Shown here piece by piece: positions 22,045 through 33,711 of a stretch of 64,000 bases of DNA. The position numbers were made by a program, and so were the translations under genes. Source of the DNA: Malus domestica (taxonomy: Eukaryota > Streptophyta > Magnoliopsida > Rosales > Rosaceae). The stretch lies in the NCBI RefSeq assembly GCF_042453785.1, contig NC_091671.1, forward strand, positions 10,982,001-11,046,000, given 5' to 3'. The stretch's first letter is position 1, and each line of letters begins with the position of its first letter. Under the pieces are notes generated by a model. That model worked only from the letters and a program-made list of their open reading frames with translations. It made no database searches and was not told the DNA's origin.

Positions 22045-25000
22045 TGTTGATGCACAAAACCGGATGTCTTGGAACAACGTAAATCCGACCGTGAATCTGC
22101 ACAAACGCTCAAGAACACAAAGAACACAAAGAACACAAGGATTTTATCGTGGTTCACCCCAATGTATGGGCTACGTCCACACTGTAGTTGATATTGTTTC
22201 TCTGTATGTGTATGGATACAAGTGTTTGGGGGAAGTCCCCCGGAGAAAGGAGGGTGGGGGAGAAGGAAGGAGAGCCTCTTGAATTGTATGAGGACTCTCT
22301 CTCTAAATGTATGAGAGTTTTGAGCCTTGTAGGATGGCTTGGCTATTTCCCTCCTTTAGAATGAGGGGAGGAGTCCCCTTTTATAGAATAAGGGGCTCCT
22401 CCTCTTTTACAAAGTATGGGCTTTAGTGTGAGGCCCAAATATACGAGGCCCAATATATGGTACCAACAGGAGTCCCCCAAGTCTTCAGTCAAAGGAGTCT
22501 TTTGGCTGGAGACTTCAAATCCAATCCATGTACGGGCCGAAGTGGCTAGATGTCTTGAACCAGTATCAACCCAAGGTAATGCTCAACATAAAGCAATACT
22601 CGGCTAGAGGTATCACACGTTACGAGACTGCTCGGCTGGAGGCGATACTCGTTGCGAGGCTGCTCGGCTAGAGGCTATGCTCGTTGCGAGGCGACTCGGC
22701 TCGTGGTATTCCTCATTGCAAGTATCTACTTTATGTCGACATGCACTCAGTATGAGTTGATTCTCGACATGACTCGGGTCTGCTTGTCGGGTTCGCATAT
22801 TGGGTCTATGTGTCGGATCCGCGGATCGGGTCCGCAAGTCGGATCTTTGAATCGGGGCCATACGTAGGGGCATCGAGTTGGGACTATCTGTAGGGTCATC
22901 GAGTTGGGTCCAGGCACATAGGTGTCCCAATAAGCGAATGTCCGAGCAAGTGGGTGTTCGGTCAGACAAGAGATCACCACAAGCACGTGGCTCATCAGTC
23001 TATAAGTTGGTAGACCTCGTTAATCAGCAACAATGTTGATCAGTGGACCTAGTTGCTCAATAATTCCTGACAATAAATGACAGTATAATCATGAGCGTAT
23101 AATGAATAAATATAATAAATACGTAAAAGAAATATGGTAACAACAATTATTTAATATGTATATTTCTTATAAGTGTAAAACCTTGCCATGCGTATTATAG
23201 CATAGTTTTAGGTTATAAAAGTGGATTAGTTCTTTTGGATTTGAGCTGATAATTTCAACATAATTTAAAATGCATGGGTGTGGCAACCCACATCCACTTT
23301 CAGCATCTGTTGTAAACCCACCATCAGTTAGTGGAAAACATTCAAAAAATAAAATAAAGATATCATCATTGTTCCACCATCACACAATAACCTGTACCAT
23401 TTGATAAATATTAAATAATAAAAAGATATCATCATTGTTCCACCATCACACAATAACCTGTACCATTTGATAAATATTAAATAATAAAAAGATATCATCA
23501 TTGTTCCACCATCACACAATAACCTGTACCATTTGATAAATATTAAATAATAAAAACAATTGAATTAGGTGAATGACTTATCTTTTTTCACGTGTGGATC
23601 TGACCGACAAGGGCTCTTCCCTTATCTTATCTTTTTCAAAATTATCATGAGTGGAAAAACACAGATGGGTATGGAAATGATGTTGTTGGAGACTTTCTTC
23701 CCCACTGAGTCAAAAGATAAACAGCATGCAAGGCCTGGCTCTTTCGGCCATTTTCTTCCCCGAGAGCTTGCTACCCTCACTCCGGTTGCATCCGTATTAT
23801 TCCATCTGCCTGGAAAACCATGGTCAGAGTGTCGGAGGGCAAAACGGGAACTGAAATGGGCTGCTCCGGCTGCTCGCTGCTGAAGAGCACTCATGTCACG
23901 GTGCTGATGGCTGACTGTTCCCGTTGGATGGTCTGTGTCTGGAGCAACCAATGCTCTGGGCATATATGGTTTAAGAAGTTTGGTTTCCAAGTCACTCCTG
24001 ACTCTCCTCTAAAAAATGACAGGAGCATATGGAGCTTGTGTGGTCAGTGCTTCATTCTCCGTCACAGCACTCGCAGCCATAATTGATACGGTTTTCTGCG
24101 ATATTCTCTGACCTTCTTGCTCTCTCTCTCTCTCTAGACGAGGGGTGGACGAGAGAGAAACTGTGGTGCTCGATCTTGGTGACGGTGTTGTTTCAGGTGA
24201 GCACAGTGAGCTCCAGAGAATGATCAGACGGCGGAGAGTCTTGAGGTGGGTACTCCACTTCTGTCGAGAACCGTCTCGCCAAAATTGTGTGAGGATGGTG
24301 GTTGTCTTTTGGGAAAAGTGGAATTGGACAAGTGTGCCAGTCGGCGGTCGAGACGGTACTCTCCGGAGACGGTCTTTTGGGTTTTGCCGACGTGTCGCAA
24401 GGACCACGACGCTCACTGAAGCACTTGGGTATGGCGGCAAGTTTACATTGATGCACTTAGGAGTCTTAACCAGGTACATAATCTCCAGATCCAAGCAATT
24501 GGAGATGGTGGCGAATCTTTTACCTCTCGCTCATCTTATCCGATTCCTCTGCGTCGATTTTTTCAGATTGTACGAAAAAATTATCGTTCAAAAGATATGT
24601 GCAGATCGGACAAGTTATTCTCGTCACCCACGGCAGGCTCGTCGTCATCGTCGATGAATAGACCAAAACAGGGCTCTGGTTGATGCACCTGGTAGCTTCT
24701 GAAGTGATCTTGAAGTGAAAAGATGGCCTGAATCCGACGGGCCTTCGTCAGTCTCGTGGATCGTGCTACTGCTTCTGGCGGTGCATGCTTGCTGCTGAGG
24801 AAGAGAGCAAGGGACTGACCTCCAACTTTCAGTCTCATCAGTCTTGTTGAGAGACGCTTGTTTTCTAACAGAGTGGAATTCATTTGATGAAACATGGTCA
24901 GAGAGAGAGAGAACTCTGTGTCTGTTTGAGATTTAGATCTTTTCAGTTTCTGGATTTTTGCAGATTTTGCAGATTCACGACGGAGATGAAAAAATGATAG

Positions 25001-25081
25001 AGAACCGACACAACTTTTCGTATCGTTTCCCACAGACGGCGCCAAATGTTGATGCACAAAACCGGATGTCTTGGAACAGCG
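22045..25081 (-). mobile_element. LTR-type element nested in the CACTA transposase gene
   Basis: The left edge is TGTTGATGCACAAAACCGG. The same 30+ bp recur at 25047-25081, directly right of a minus-strand gypsy-type primer-binding site TTTGGCGCCGTCTGTGGG (about 25029-25046). The element therefore reads on the minus strand, and its right LTR is reduced to about 35 bp. Left LTR-like text includes 'attttatcgtggttcacccc'. The interior (about 23.0-25.0 kb) has no recognisable retroelement domain; the longest minus-strand frame (24581-25213) is unrecognised. The end of the left LTR and the flanking duplication could not be fixed. Confidence 0.6.
23359..23556. repeat. Three tandem copies of a 66-bp unit
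   Basis: GATATCATCATTGTTCCACC starts at 23359, 23425 and 23491, so the period is exactly 66 bp and the units are nearly identical. Because 66 is a multiple of three, the minus strand shows a repeated open peptide, which is probably meaningless. It lies inside the nested LTR element. Confidence 0.92.
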
Positions 25082-25540
25082 TTGATGCACAAAACCGAAT
25101 CTATTAACTTGCTGGCGAGTCATATGATTTGCTATTTGGGGCATCAACGCTTTCTTGCTGATGATCATAGGTTTCGAAGACAAACCACATCTTTTAATGG
25201 TCGGCGAGAGCATCGTAGTGCACCAAGGCAGTAGACTGGTTTACAATGTCTTGAAGAACTTTATACTTTGAGATTTGCTTTTGGAAAACCAAAGAAATAT
25301 GCTTCAATTGAGCAATGCAGAAAATGAATTGAGAACAATACAAGTAGTAAGAGTCAGTGGAAGAAGAAATCTATTTTTTATGAACTAACTTATTGGAGGC
25401 ATCAGTTGATCATACACAATCTAGTTGTTATGCATACAAAGGTTGGTATGGAAGAGACTCATTTTCACGAAGTATTACCATTGCCTACCGAGTTCACTAG
25501 TTTTGTCAATGACTACGTTGACCAAACAGAAGATGAAATA
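25082..25540 (+). pseudogene. TNP2-type CACTA transposase, continuation after the nested insertion
   Basis: The frame resumes with MICYLGHQRFLADDHRFRR, TTSFNGRREHRSAPRQ, then FGKPKKYASIEQC and YELTYWRHQLIIHNLVVMH. This is the C-terminal half of the Transposase_21 region including the LxHNLDVMH block. A TAG stop follows APRQ and others follow. No continuation is visible beyond about 25540. Confidence 0.8.
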
Positions 25541-26102
25541 TAATAGTTTTATTATTTACTTTACGCTTTTTAAGTATCAATTAGACTATATTTCAATTTG
25601 TGTGGTGACTTTTATTTAAAATATTTTAGTTTGTGTGGTTAAATTTAAAATGTTATATTGGTTAAAAAAACAAAAAAAAAAACACACACACACACACATG
25701 GTTTAAATTTTTTTTTTCACTCATGGCCTTGTCGGATATAACCGACACGAACATAGCAAAATTTTGGGTGGGAATTTTCCCGCGACTTTGATTCAAAAAA
25801 ATTAATGGTGCACAAAATCCAATGGAGGAAAATTTTGTGGTTGTTTTTGGTTAATTTTGTCGGTTATAACCGACACTAACCTGGCATGCATATTAAAAAG
25901 GCTGGCGGTTTTTATTCAAGTTGTCGGTTATAACCGACAAAATTTATTACCCTAAGCTAAAATAATTCAAGTTCCCATTTTTACTTCAGCAATTCCTCTT
26001 CTCCTTCCCATTTTCACTTCCAGCTATTCTTCTTCTCCTTCCCATTTTTACTCATTCCTTTCTCAGCCATTTTTACTCCTCCTTCCTTTCTCAGCCATTT
26101 CT

Positions 26103-27150
26103 ATGGAGCAACAAAATGAAGGCCATGAATTCCAGGAACGAACTGAAAATGGTACGTTTTAAAGTAATTATATTGTGAGTTTTTTCTTTGTTGTTTTTGA
26201 AATACATGACAAATGTTTGTTTTTCATTAATAAGGAGCAACTCAATGTAGAACTCGCGAAGCTACTATTCTGAAATGGAAAGAGAGACAACTTTGTTCAT
26301 TTGATTCGACAGGGAAATGTGTTAGTGCAAATGCTGCTAAATTTTCAAAATTAATAGCCTCCAAGGTTAAGGATCCAAGAAATCTTCCATTGAAGAGGGA
26401 TTGGCGCTTGATTCTGGAAAATGATAAGGAAGTTTTGTGGGAAAGAATTAAAGTATATATTTTCGTTTTTTTACTTTTATATTTCAAGTCTATATTTCAT
26501 ATCTATACTAACATGTATGTTTTTGTATAAATATTGGGGAATATTATTTTTCTTGATGAAGACTATGACAGAATGACACTGATTCGTAACATGACTCTCC
26601 ACATTGCGGATCATTCATACAAGGAATACCGTAATGGTTTAAAAGCGGAGTATTATACCAAAGGACAAGAGCATGAGCGCTTAAAACCTCCCCCTGGTGT
26701 GGATGTTGGTCAGTGGGCTGAGATGGTAGCTTATTGGGATAATCCTAGAACAAAGGTAAAAAATTAATGATTTGATATTTCGTATTGAAAGATGTTTGTC
26801 TTATAAGGTTTATTTTTTATTTTTTTTTATTATTTTATTTTTTTACTTTTCAGGAGGTGGCGGAGAAAAACAAATTTAATCGAGAGTTAAAAATTATGAT
26901 CCATACAACTGGTTCAAAAACTTTTGCTCGGGTGCGCGAGGAATATGTATGTGTTGCTAATTTGTAATATATGTAGTGTTTTTCATTTTTTGATTTTCAA
27001 TCTAGTTAACATGTATTTGTTGTTCTCTTTTAACATATTTAAAGAAGAACAAGCATAGAAAGAAGCTGGATCCCATCTCTTTTTTTTCGAGCTACCCATA
27101 CCCGGAAAGATGACTCTTGGATTGATGAATCGTCACAACAGAGAGGGGTA
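26103..27150 (+). pseudogene. TNP1/Transposase_24-type gene of the CACTA element
   Basis: The start MEQQNEGHEFQERTENG at 26103 is followed by exon-like pieces: CRTREATILKWKERQL to KVKDPRNLPLKRDW (26240-26455), DHSYKEYRNGLKAEYYTK to VAYWDNPRTK (26609-26755), and EVAEKNKFNRELKIMIHTTG to FARVREEY (26850-26945). The last two blocks are the usual Transposase_24 signature. GT-AG borders fit between pieces (for example after KERIK and after PRTK). The 3' end is unclear, around 27100-27150. Expression is not demonstrable. Confidence 0.7.
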
Positions 27151-27801
27151 AATGATTTATAAATCTATTCAGATTATGACCACCTTATGTGTCTAGTTAT
27201 GTATTATGGCGGATTCAGAAGACAGTATTGTAGGTTAATTTATATTTAATGTCTACTTTATGTGTTATGGCGGATTCAGACGACATTATTGTTATATTTG
27301 AATGCATATTATGTTTGTTATGAGTTTTGCTTAATATCCGACAGTAATATACATTTCTTATCGGTTATCATAGCAACACTAATAAATGGTTTCGTAGTAG
27401 TGTAATGACCGGAGTACTGGAAAACACCGGCATGTTGTGAGGTCTATTCCTTCCCCTTTAGAATTGTTTGTGTACCTGTGTTGATGTTGCCTTTTGATTC
27501 TATCTTCTTTTTACTTTCTTTCGCATGTTGATTTTATTCGCTCTTTTTCCTTGTTTGATAAAAAATGACTTCTTCTGATTGCGATAGATTAATAACACAA
27601 ATTAATTAACTTATAAAAAATGACGATTTTTTATCCCGGATGACAAAAATTCAAGTAACTTTTTAAAAAACAAAGATTTTTATCGCGAGGGATTAACAAC
27701 ACAAAAAGGGGAAAAAACATTGCCATGTTGTGAGTTCTAATTCTGAAAATACGGAAAAACCTAGTAGCATGTAGTTAAAATTCTGAAAATTTAAAAAAAA
27801 A

Positions 27802-28167
27802 GAATTTTTAGTTAAAATGGTCTCTAAGATTATCATAACTTCTTACTTTGATCTCTGAGATTTGAAATCGATAAAATTGGTCCTTGAGTTTGTTCACAAT
27901 CAATCATTTTGGTCATTCTGTAAAAAATCTCCATAAAATAAGGATAAAATGACAAAAATACCCTCAACTTTTGTCAAATCATTTTAACCTATTGTTTATT
28001 AAAGAGCATAATTTTGTCATTTGGATCCTTATTTAATATAATTTTTCATTGAAGGACCACAATAATTGATGGTGGACAATCTTATATATTACTTCTATTG
28101 ATTTCAAATCTCAAGAATCAAAGTGAGGAGTTAGGCAAATTTCAAAGATCATTTTGACTAAAAAGCC
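27802..28167. mobile_element. Foldback MITE, copy 1 of 3
   Basis: The ends read AATTTTTAGTTAAAATGGTC and, on the opposite strand, GGCTTTTTAGTCAAAATGATC. The arms share 'atttgaaatc' and 'ggtcctt'-type words with the related copies at 44732-45120 and 54947-55306. There is no coding capacity. A flanking duplication is unclear because the left flank is an A run. Confidence 0.7.
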
Positions 28168-28282
28168 TAAAAAGAAAGGTCAAACTATTAACCTATATAT
28201 TGGGGTATATTTCAAAATTTCCCGTTGCCTTGGTCGAAAACAGAACAAAAGAAACGGAAGGGAAAATCAATCATTTCGTTCC

Positions 28283-28621
<339 letters not shown>

Positions 28622-28882
28622 TGGTATCTTCGCCGGAAAAAGCATAAAGCTTTACGATTCTTCGATCTAGGAATTTTGTATCTGTTTCCGCTTCTGCTCG
28701 CACACATTTGCGATTCTTTCTTCTGTATCTTGCTTCTTGATTTGGGGTTTTCTACTTACATTAGGGTTCTTGAATTCATGTGTGGTTTTCTGCACACCAA
28801 GTGTTCGACGTTTGTTCTCTATCAATCTTGGTGAAGCAATTTTACATAAATGGTGACCGTCTCTCAGTTGCAAATCTTGTGA

Positions 28883-31800
28883 TTGCCTATTACATCTCTT
28901 ATCTCATCTGTCTCTACGTCTGTAACCATGAAGTTGGACAATACCAATTACTTAACCTGGCATTTTCAGATGCAGCTTTTGTTGGAAGGTTATGGAATCA
29001 TGGGGTTTGTTGATGGGTCTACTCCTTGTCCTCCTCAATTTTCTGATGTGATATCTGGGGATTCTGAAGTTATTTCTGGTAGTACTATTGCTCGAGTTGA
29101 ATCTGATGCCTACAAGATTTGGAAAATACATGACAAAGCATTGATGCAGCTCATTTTTGCAACCCTTTCGCCTCCTGCAATTTCTTGTGCAATTGGGAGT
29201 ATCAGTTCTTTGGACTTATGGACCCGTCTGAAGGAACAATTTTCCACAGTCACCCGAACCAGTATTTTCCAATTGAAATCTGAGCTACAAACTATCAAGA
29301 AAGGTAATGATTCCATCACTTTGTATCTTCAAAGGATTAAGGAAGCTAGAGATTATTTGTCCGCTGCTGGTGTTTATTTTGAGGATGATGATATTGTAAT
29401 TCTTACATTGAATGGTTTACCTTCTGAGTTTAATACCATTCGGTCAGTCATTAGGGGTCGAGATATTATTATAATTTCATTGAAAGATCTTCGTTCTCAG
29501 TTACTTGTTGAATAAGTAATGCTTGAAAGTATGAAAGTTGCCCCTATGCTTACTGCTTTGGTTGCTCAACAATCTGTTTTTTCTTCAAAGAACTCTGATG
29601 GTTTTTCATCTCAGAATACTAACTCCAATTATCAGTATAATAGTTATCGAGGTTTCAATAACAAGAATAAAGGCAGGAACAAATTTAATTCTAATCACAG
29701 GGTTGGAAACAACAAGCCATTCTTTTCTAACTCTGGACTTGGAATTTTGGGAAACTCTCCACAACAATTTGGTCCTCCACAACAGTTTGGTTCTTCCCCG
29801 TTAATGACTTGTCAAATCTGTGGCAATCATAATCATCTTGCAGACACTTGTCGATTTCGAAATGCTCATGTCTTTCAAGGCTGCCAAATCTGTGGGAAAA
29901 ATAATCACTTTGTTGATACTTGTCGTTTTCGAAATGCTGGGGTTAATTTAGGATGTCAAATCTGTGGGAATTCTAATCATAGTGCTGCTTTTTGCTTCCC
30001 AAAGAATTCTAATGTTCCAATGAATGCCATGTATGCTCATTCCAACTCTGGACCTCATTCTCATTCTCCACAGCCATCTGCTTCATCTCAACAAGTATGG
30101 CTCACCGACTCGGGAGCAACAAATCACATGACAACTGAGTTGCATAATCTGTCTCTTGCAACTCCTTACCCATCAAATGAGACTATACAAGCTGCTAATG
30201 GTGAAGGTTTAGGCATATCTCATATTGGCTTCACAATTCTTCAAACTCCATTACACTCTTTGAAATTAAATTATGTCTTATATGTACCAAAATTAACACA
30301 GAATCTGCTGTCAGTTCATCGAATTTGCTTGGATAATAATTGTTGGTTAATATATTGATGCATTTTGTTTCTGTATTCAGGACAAAACCACAGGGAGGAT
30401 AATCTACAAAAGACTGTGCAGTAATGGGTTGTATCCTATTATCTCTCCAACATTCAGTGCCTCTTCAAAACGTGCTTATGTTACTGCTTACCTTGGACAA
30501 CAAGTCAATTCAAGATTATGGCATAACAGACTAGGTCACCCTTCTAATCCTATAGTATCTCAGATTTTAAGAAAGTCCAAAGTGTCTTGTAGTACTGATT
30601 CACTGCCTATGTTGTGTTCTCCTTGCTTGGAAGGAAAGTTTACAAAACTTCATTTCCCTGTGTCTCAGTTTAAGTCTGTCAACCCTTTTGAGATAGTTCA
30701 TAGTGATGTGTGGGGCCCAGCTCCTTGTTCGTCAATTGAAGGGTTCAAGTATTATGTAAACTTCATTGATGAGTGTACACGTTATACTTGGATTTTTCCA
30801 ATAAGCAATAAAAGTGATGTTTACCCTACTTTTGTCTCCTTTTATCAATACATTACAAACCAATTTGATGTCTCTGTGAAAATATTACAAACTGATGGGG
30901 GAGGGGAGTATATAGGGAAATCCTTTCAAGCCTTTCTTTTGAATAAAAGGATTCTTCATCATATGTCTTGTCCTTATACCCCTGAGCAAAACGGCTTAGC
31001 CGAGCGAAAACATAGACACATTATTGAGACCTCCATCACATTGTTACAAACAGCTTCCTTACTACCTTTATTTTGGTCATATGCAACTCAAACCTCTATT
31101 TATCTTATCAATAGGATGCCATCTTCTACATTGAATTACAAATCTCCATTTGAGCTACCTTTTCATGCAATTCCAGAAATTCAACAACTTATAGTTTTTG
31201 GTTGTTGTTGTTATCCACTACTGAAACCTTATAACAGTAGCAAACTCCAACCTAGAACTACAAAGTGTATTTTCTTGGGGTATGCTTCTAAGTTTAAAGG
31301 GTACATATGTTTTGAGGTGACTAAGACAAGGGTTTATATATCAAGGCATGTAATTTTTGATGAATTTGACTTTCCTTATTCCACGCTAGTGTCTTCTGTT
31401 AAACCAGTCACTTCTCCAGTAATTACCTCAACTGTTTCTCATCCTGTTTTGGTGTCAAACAATGATAATGTGATGGTTGTGCTTTCTGTTTCTTCTCCTA
31501 GTCTTATTCAGTCTAGTTCCTCATAGTTTGATTCAAATAGTTCCATGGAATCTAGGAGTCACCCTATACCTACAAACACTGTTAAACTGGTCTAGTCTGT
31601 CTATGCCATCTTCCACATCCGTTAGTCATTCTTTCACTGGTGATCTCAATGAAGATGCACCCATTACTGGCACTGCAGATCAGTCCTTATCCTCCTCTGT
31701 CCCTGTGGTACCTAAATTCCAGCCTGACCAACTTCAAGTAGTTATACCTGTTCCACCATTCAATTTGCATCCAATGCAAACTAGATCGAAGAGTGGCATT

Positions 31801-33401
31801 TCTAAGAAACTTGCATTCATGTCTGTGATACATGACAATGGATGGGCTGATCTCACTAAAGTGGAACCTGCTACCTATAAATCTGCTTTGACATCTCCTG
31901 TGTGGTGTGATGCAATGAAAGAAGAACTCACAGCACTACATAATCAAGGTACTTGGTCCTTGATACCTCTTCCTCCTCACAAAAACTTAGTGGGTTGTAA
32001 ATGGGTGTTCAAAATAAAGAAAAATGATGATGGATCTATAGGGAGATATAAGGCCAGATTAGGTGCAAAGGGATTCAATCAAGAAGAAGGAATAAACTAT
32101 GGGGAGACTTTTAGTCCAGTGGTAAAACAAACCACTGTGTGACTAGTTATTGCTTTGGTTGCACACTATGGTTGGTCTTTAAGACAATTGGATGTGAAAA
32201 ATGCTTTTTTACATGGCATTCTTCAAGAAGAGGTATATATGTCCCAACCTCCTGGATTCCTTGATTCTAAACAGGGTGATTATGTTTGCAAGCTTCATAA
32301 GTCCTTGTATGGTTTGAAACAAGCCCCTAGGGCATGGAATGAGAGATTTACCAAGTTTCTTCCTTCATTGGGGTTTCATTCCACGTGTTCTGATTTTTCA
32401 CTGTTTGTCAAGCATGTTGGTGATTCTATTATGATCCTTTTATTGTATGTTAATGATATCATCATCACGGGCAGTGCAAGTCAATGTGTTGGTGAGGTTA
32501 TTCATGCCTTGGCAAATGAGTTTGATATCAAGGATTTAGGACTGTTGCATTACTTTCTGGGCATACAGATTGTGCAACAACCAAATGAGATATTTTTGTC
32601 TCAAGATAAGTATGTCACAGATCTTCTCACCAAGTCTGACATGTTGTCTTCCAAGCCGTGTGCCACTCCCTGTTTACCTTACAATAGGTTATTGAAGGAT
32701 GATGGGAAATCCTATAATAATCCAGCATTGTATAGAAGTCTAGTGGGTGCTCTTCAGTACACATGCCCTGATATTGCTTTTGCAGTACATCAAGTGAGTC
32801 AATTTATGCAGGCACTAATAGAATCTCATTTTCTGGCAATCAAGCGATTCTTAGATACCTTCGGGCAACATAGGGTTGTGGTATTCAATATGTTAAGGGA
32901 GACTTGGATCTTACAGCTTTTAGTGATGCAGATTGGGCAGGGGATCCTAATGATAGGCGATCCACAACTGGTTTAGTTGTTTTTCTAGGATCGAATCTGA
33001 TATCACGGTCCTCCAAGAAACAACAAACAGTCTCTCGGTCATCCACAGAGGCCGAGTATAGGGCATTATCTTCTACTGTAGCTGAGATTGATTGGGTTAA
33101 ACAGTTATTGACCTTTCTACAGGTTTCAGTATCTGATAAGCGAACTTTGTACTGTGACAATCTTTCAGCTATAGCCTTAACATTGAATCTTGTTCAACAT
33201 CAACAGACAAAACATATAGAGATTGACATACATTTTGTGAGAGAAAGGGTTGCCAAACAACTTCTGCAGATTCATTTTGTCTCTTCTGGTGAGCAATTCA
33301 CAGATATTTTAACCAAGGGGTTGTCTGCACCTTTGTTTCAGCAACATTGCAACAATCTCCGGCTCAGTTTCTCTGCCCATGAGCTTAAGGGGGGATGTTA
33401 G
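28883..33401 (+). pseudogene. Copia gag-pol, disabled by stops, frameshifts and an RT active-site change
   Basis: Gag (28883-29810) includes MKLDNTNYLTWHFQMQ. Three CX2CX4HX4C zinc knuckles of type CQICGxxNH follow (about 29814-30000). Protease shows WLTDSGATNHMT. Integrase has the HHCC region (WHNRLGHPS to CSPC) and the core Asp/Asp/Glu in SDVWGP, QTDGGGEY and NGLAERKH. RT starts GCKWVFKIK, and its YVDD box reads YVND. RNase H has DADWAGDP and STEAEYRAL, ending ELKGGC. Breaks are TAA at 29513, a frame change near 30355, another near 31480-31530, TGA at 32140 (within KQTTV*LVIALV, where Arg is expected), and a frame change near 32880. It cannot make a full polyprotein. Confidence 0.93.
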
Positions 33402-33642
33402 GAGTATTAAGTGAGTGGCTAAGATGTTGCCAAATTTCAATAGATTAGTCTTGTAGTTATAAGGTTGTTAAAAGATAGCTTAGTTAGGAAGCTATCTTAG
33501 ACAGTATAAATAACCCTTGTAATGAAACAGTTAATGATGATGAAATACATTCTATACAATTTAGATATATCATGCTCTCCAAGTAGTCTCTCTCTCTCTA
33601 TCAATCTTCTTCTTCTCTGATATATGTGTAGCTTGCTTTACA
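33396..33642 (+). promoter_or_regulatory. Copia 3' LTR next to the PPR start codon
   Basis: The 247-bp LTR carries a TATA-like AGTATAAATAACC around 33504. A transcript starting about 30 bp further on would run into the PPR gene, whose ATG is at 33712, only 70 bp after the LTR. The arrangement is seen in the sequence; promoter activity is inferred. Confidence 0.55.
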
Positions 33643-33711
33643 GTTCCATCGGACCATCACAAATATCATCGCTATCGTTGAACGTTGGCTGTGACTCTGT
33701 GACTCACTGAG

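Larger units (their letters stand above)
20807..27402 (+). mobile_element. CACTA (En/Spm) DNA transposon, degenerate
   Basis: The terminal inverted repeat CACTACTAC occurs at both ends (20807 on; and on the minus strand from 27402), flanked by a 3-bp duplication TAA (20804-20806 and 27403-27405), the hallmark of CACTA elements. CG-rich palindromes such as GTCGGTTATAACCGAC occur at 25859 and 25923, with variants near both ends. Two gene remnants read on the plus strand: a TNP2-type transposase (21269 to about 25550, split by a nested LTR element) and a TNP1/Transposase_24-type gene (26103 to about 27150). Frameshifts and stops make it non-autonomous. Confidence 0.88.

Noticed and set aside
23328..23519. 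Repeated peptide MCDGGTMMISFYYL on the minus strand, possible repeat protein
   Set aside because: Three copies of a 66-bp DNA repeat inside a retroelement; the frame stays open only because 66 is divisible by three.
24009..25213. Open frames of 161, 170 and 210 residues in the nested LTR element
   Set aside because: They overlap in opposing frames, cross the primer-binding site or LTR edge, and show no family motif.
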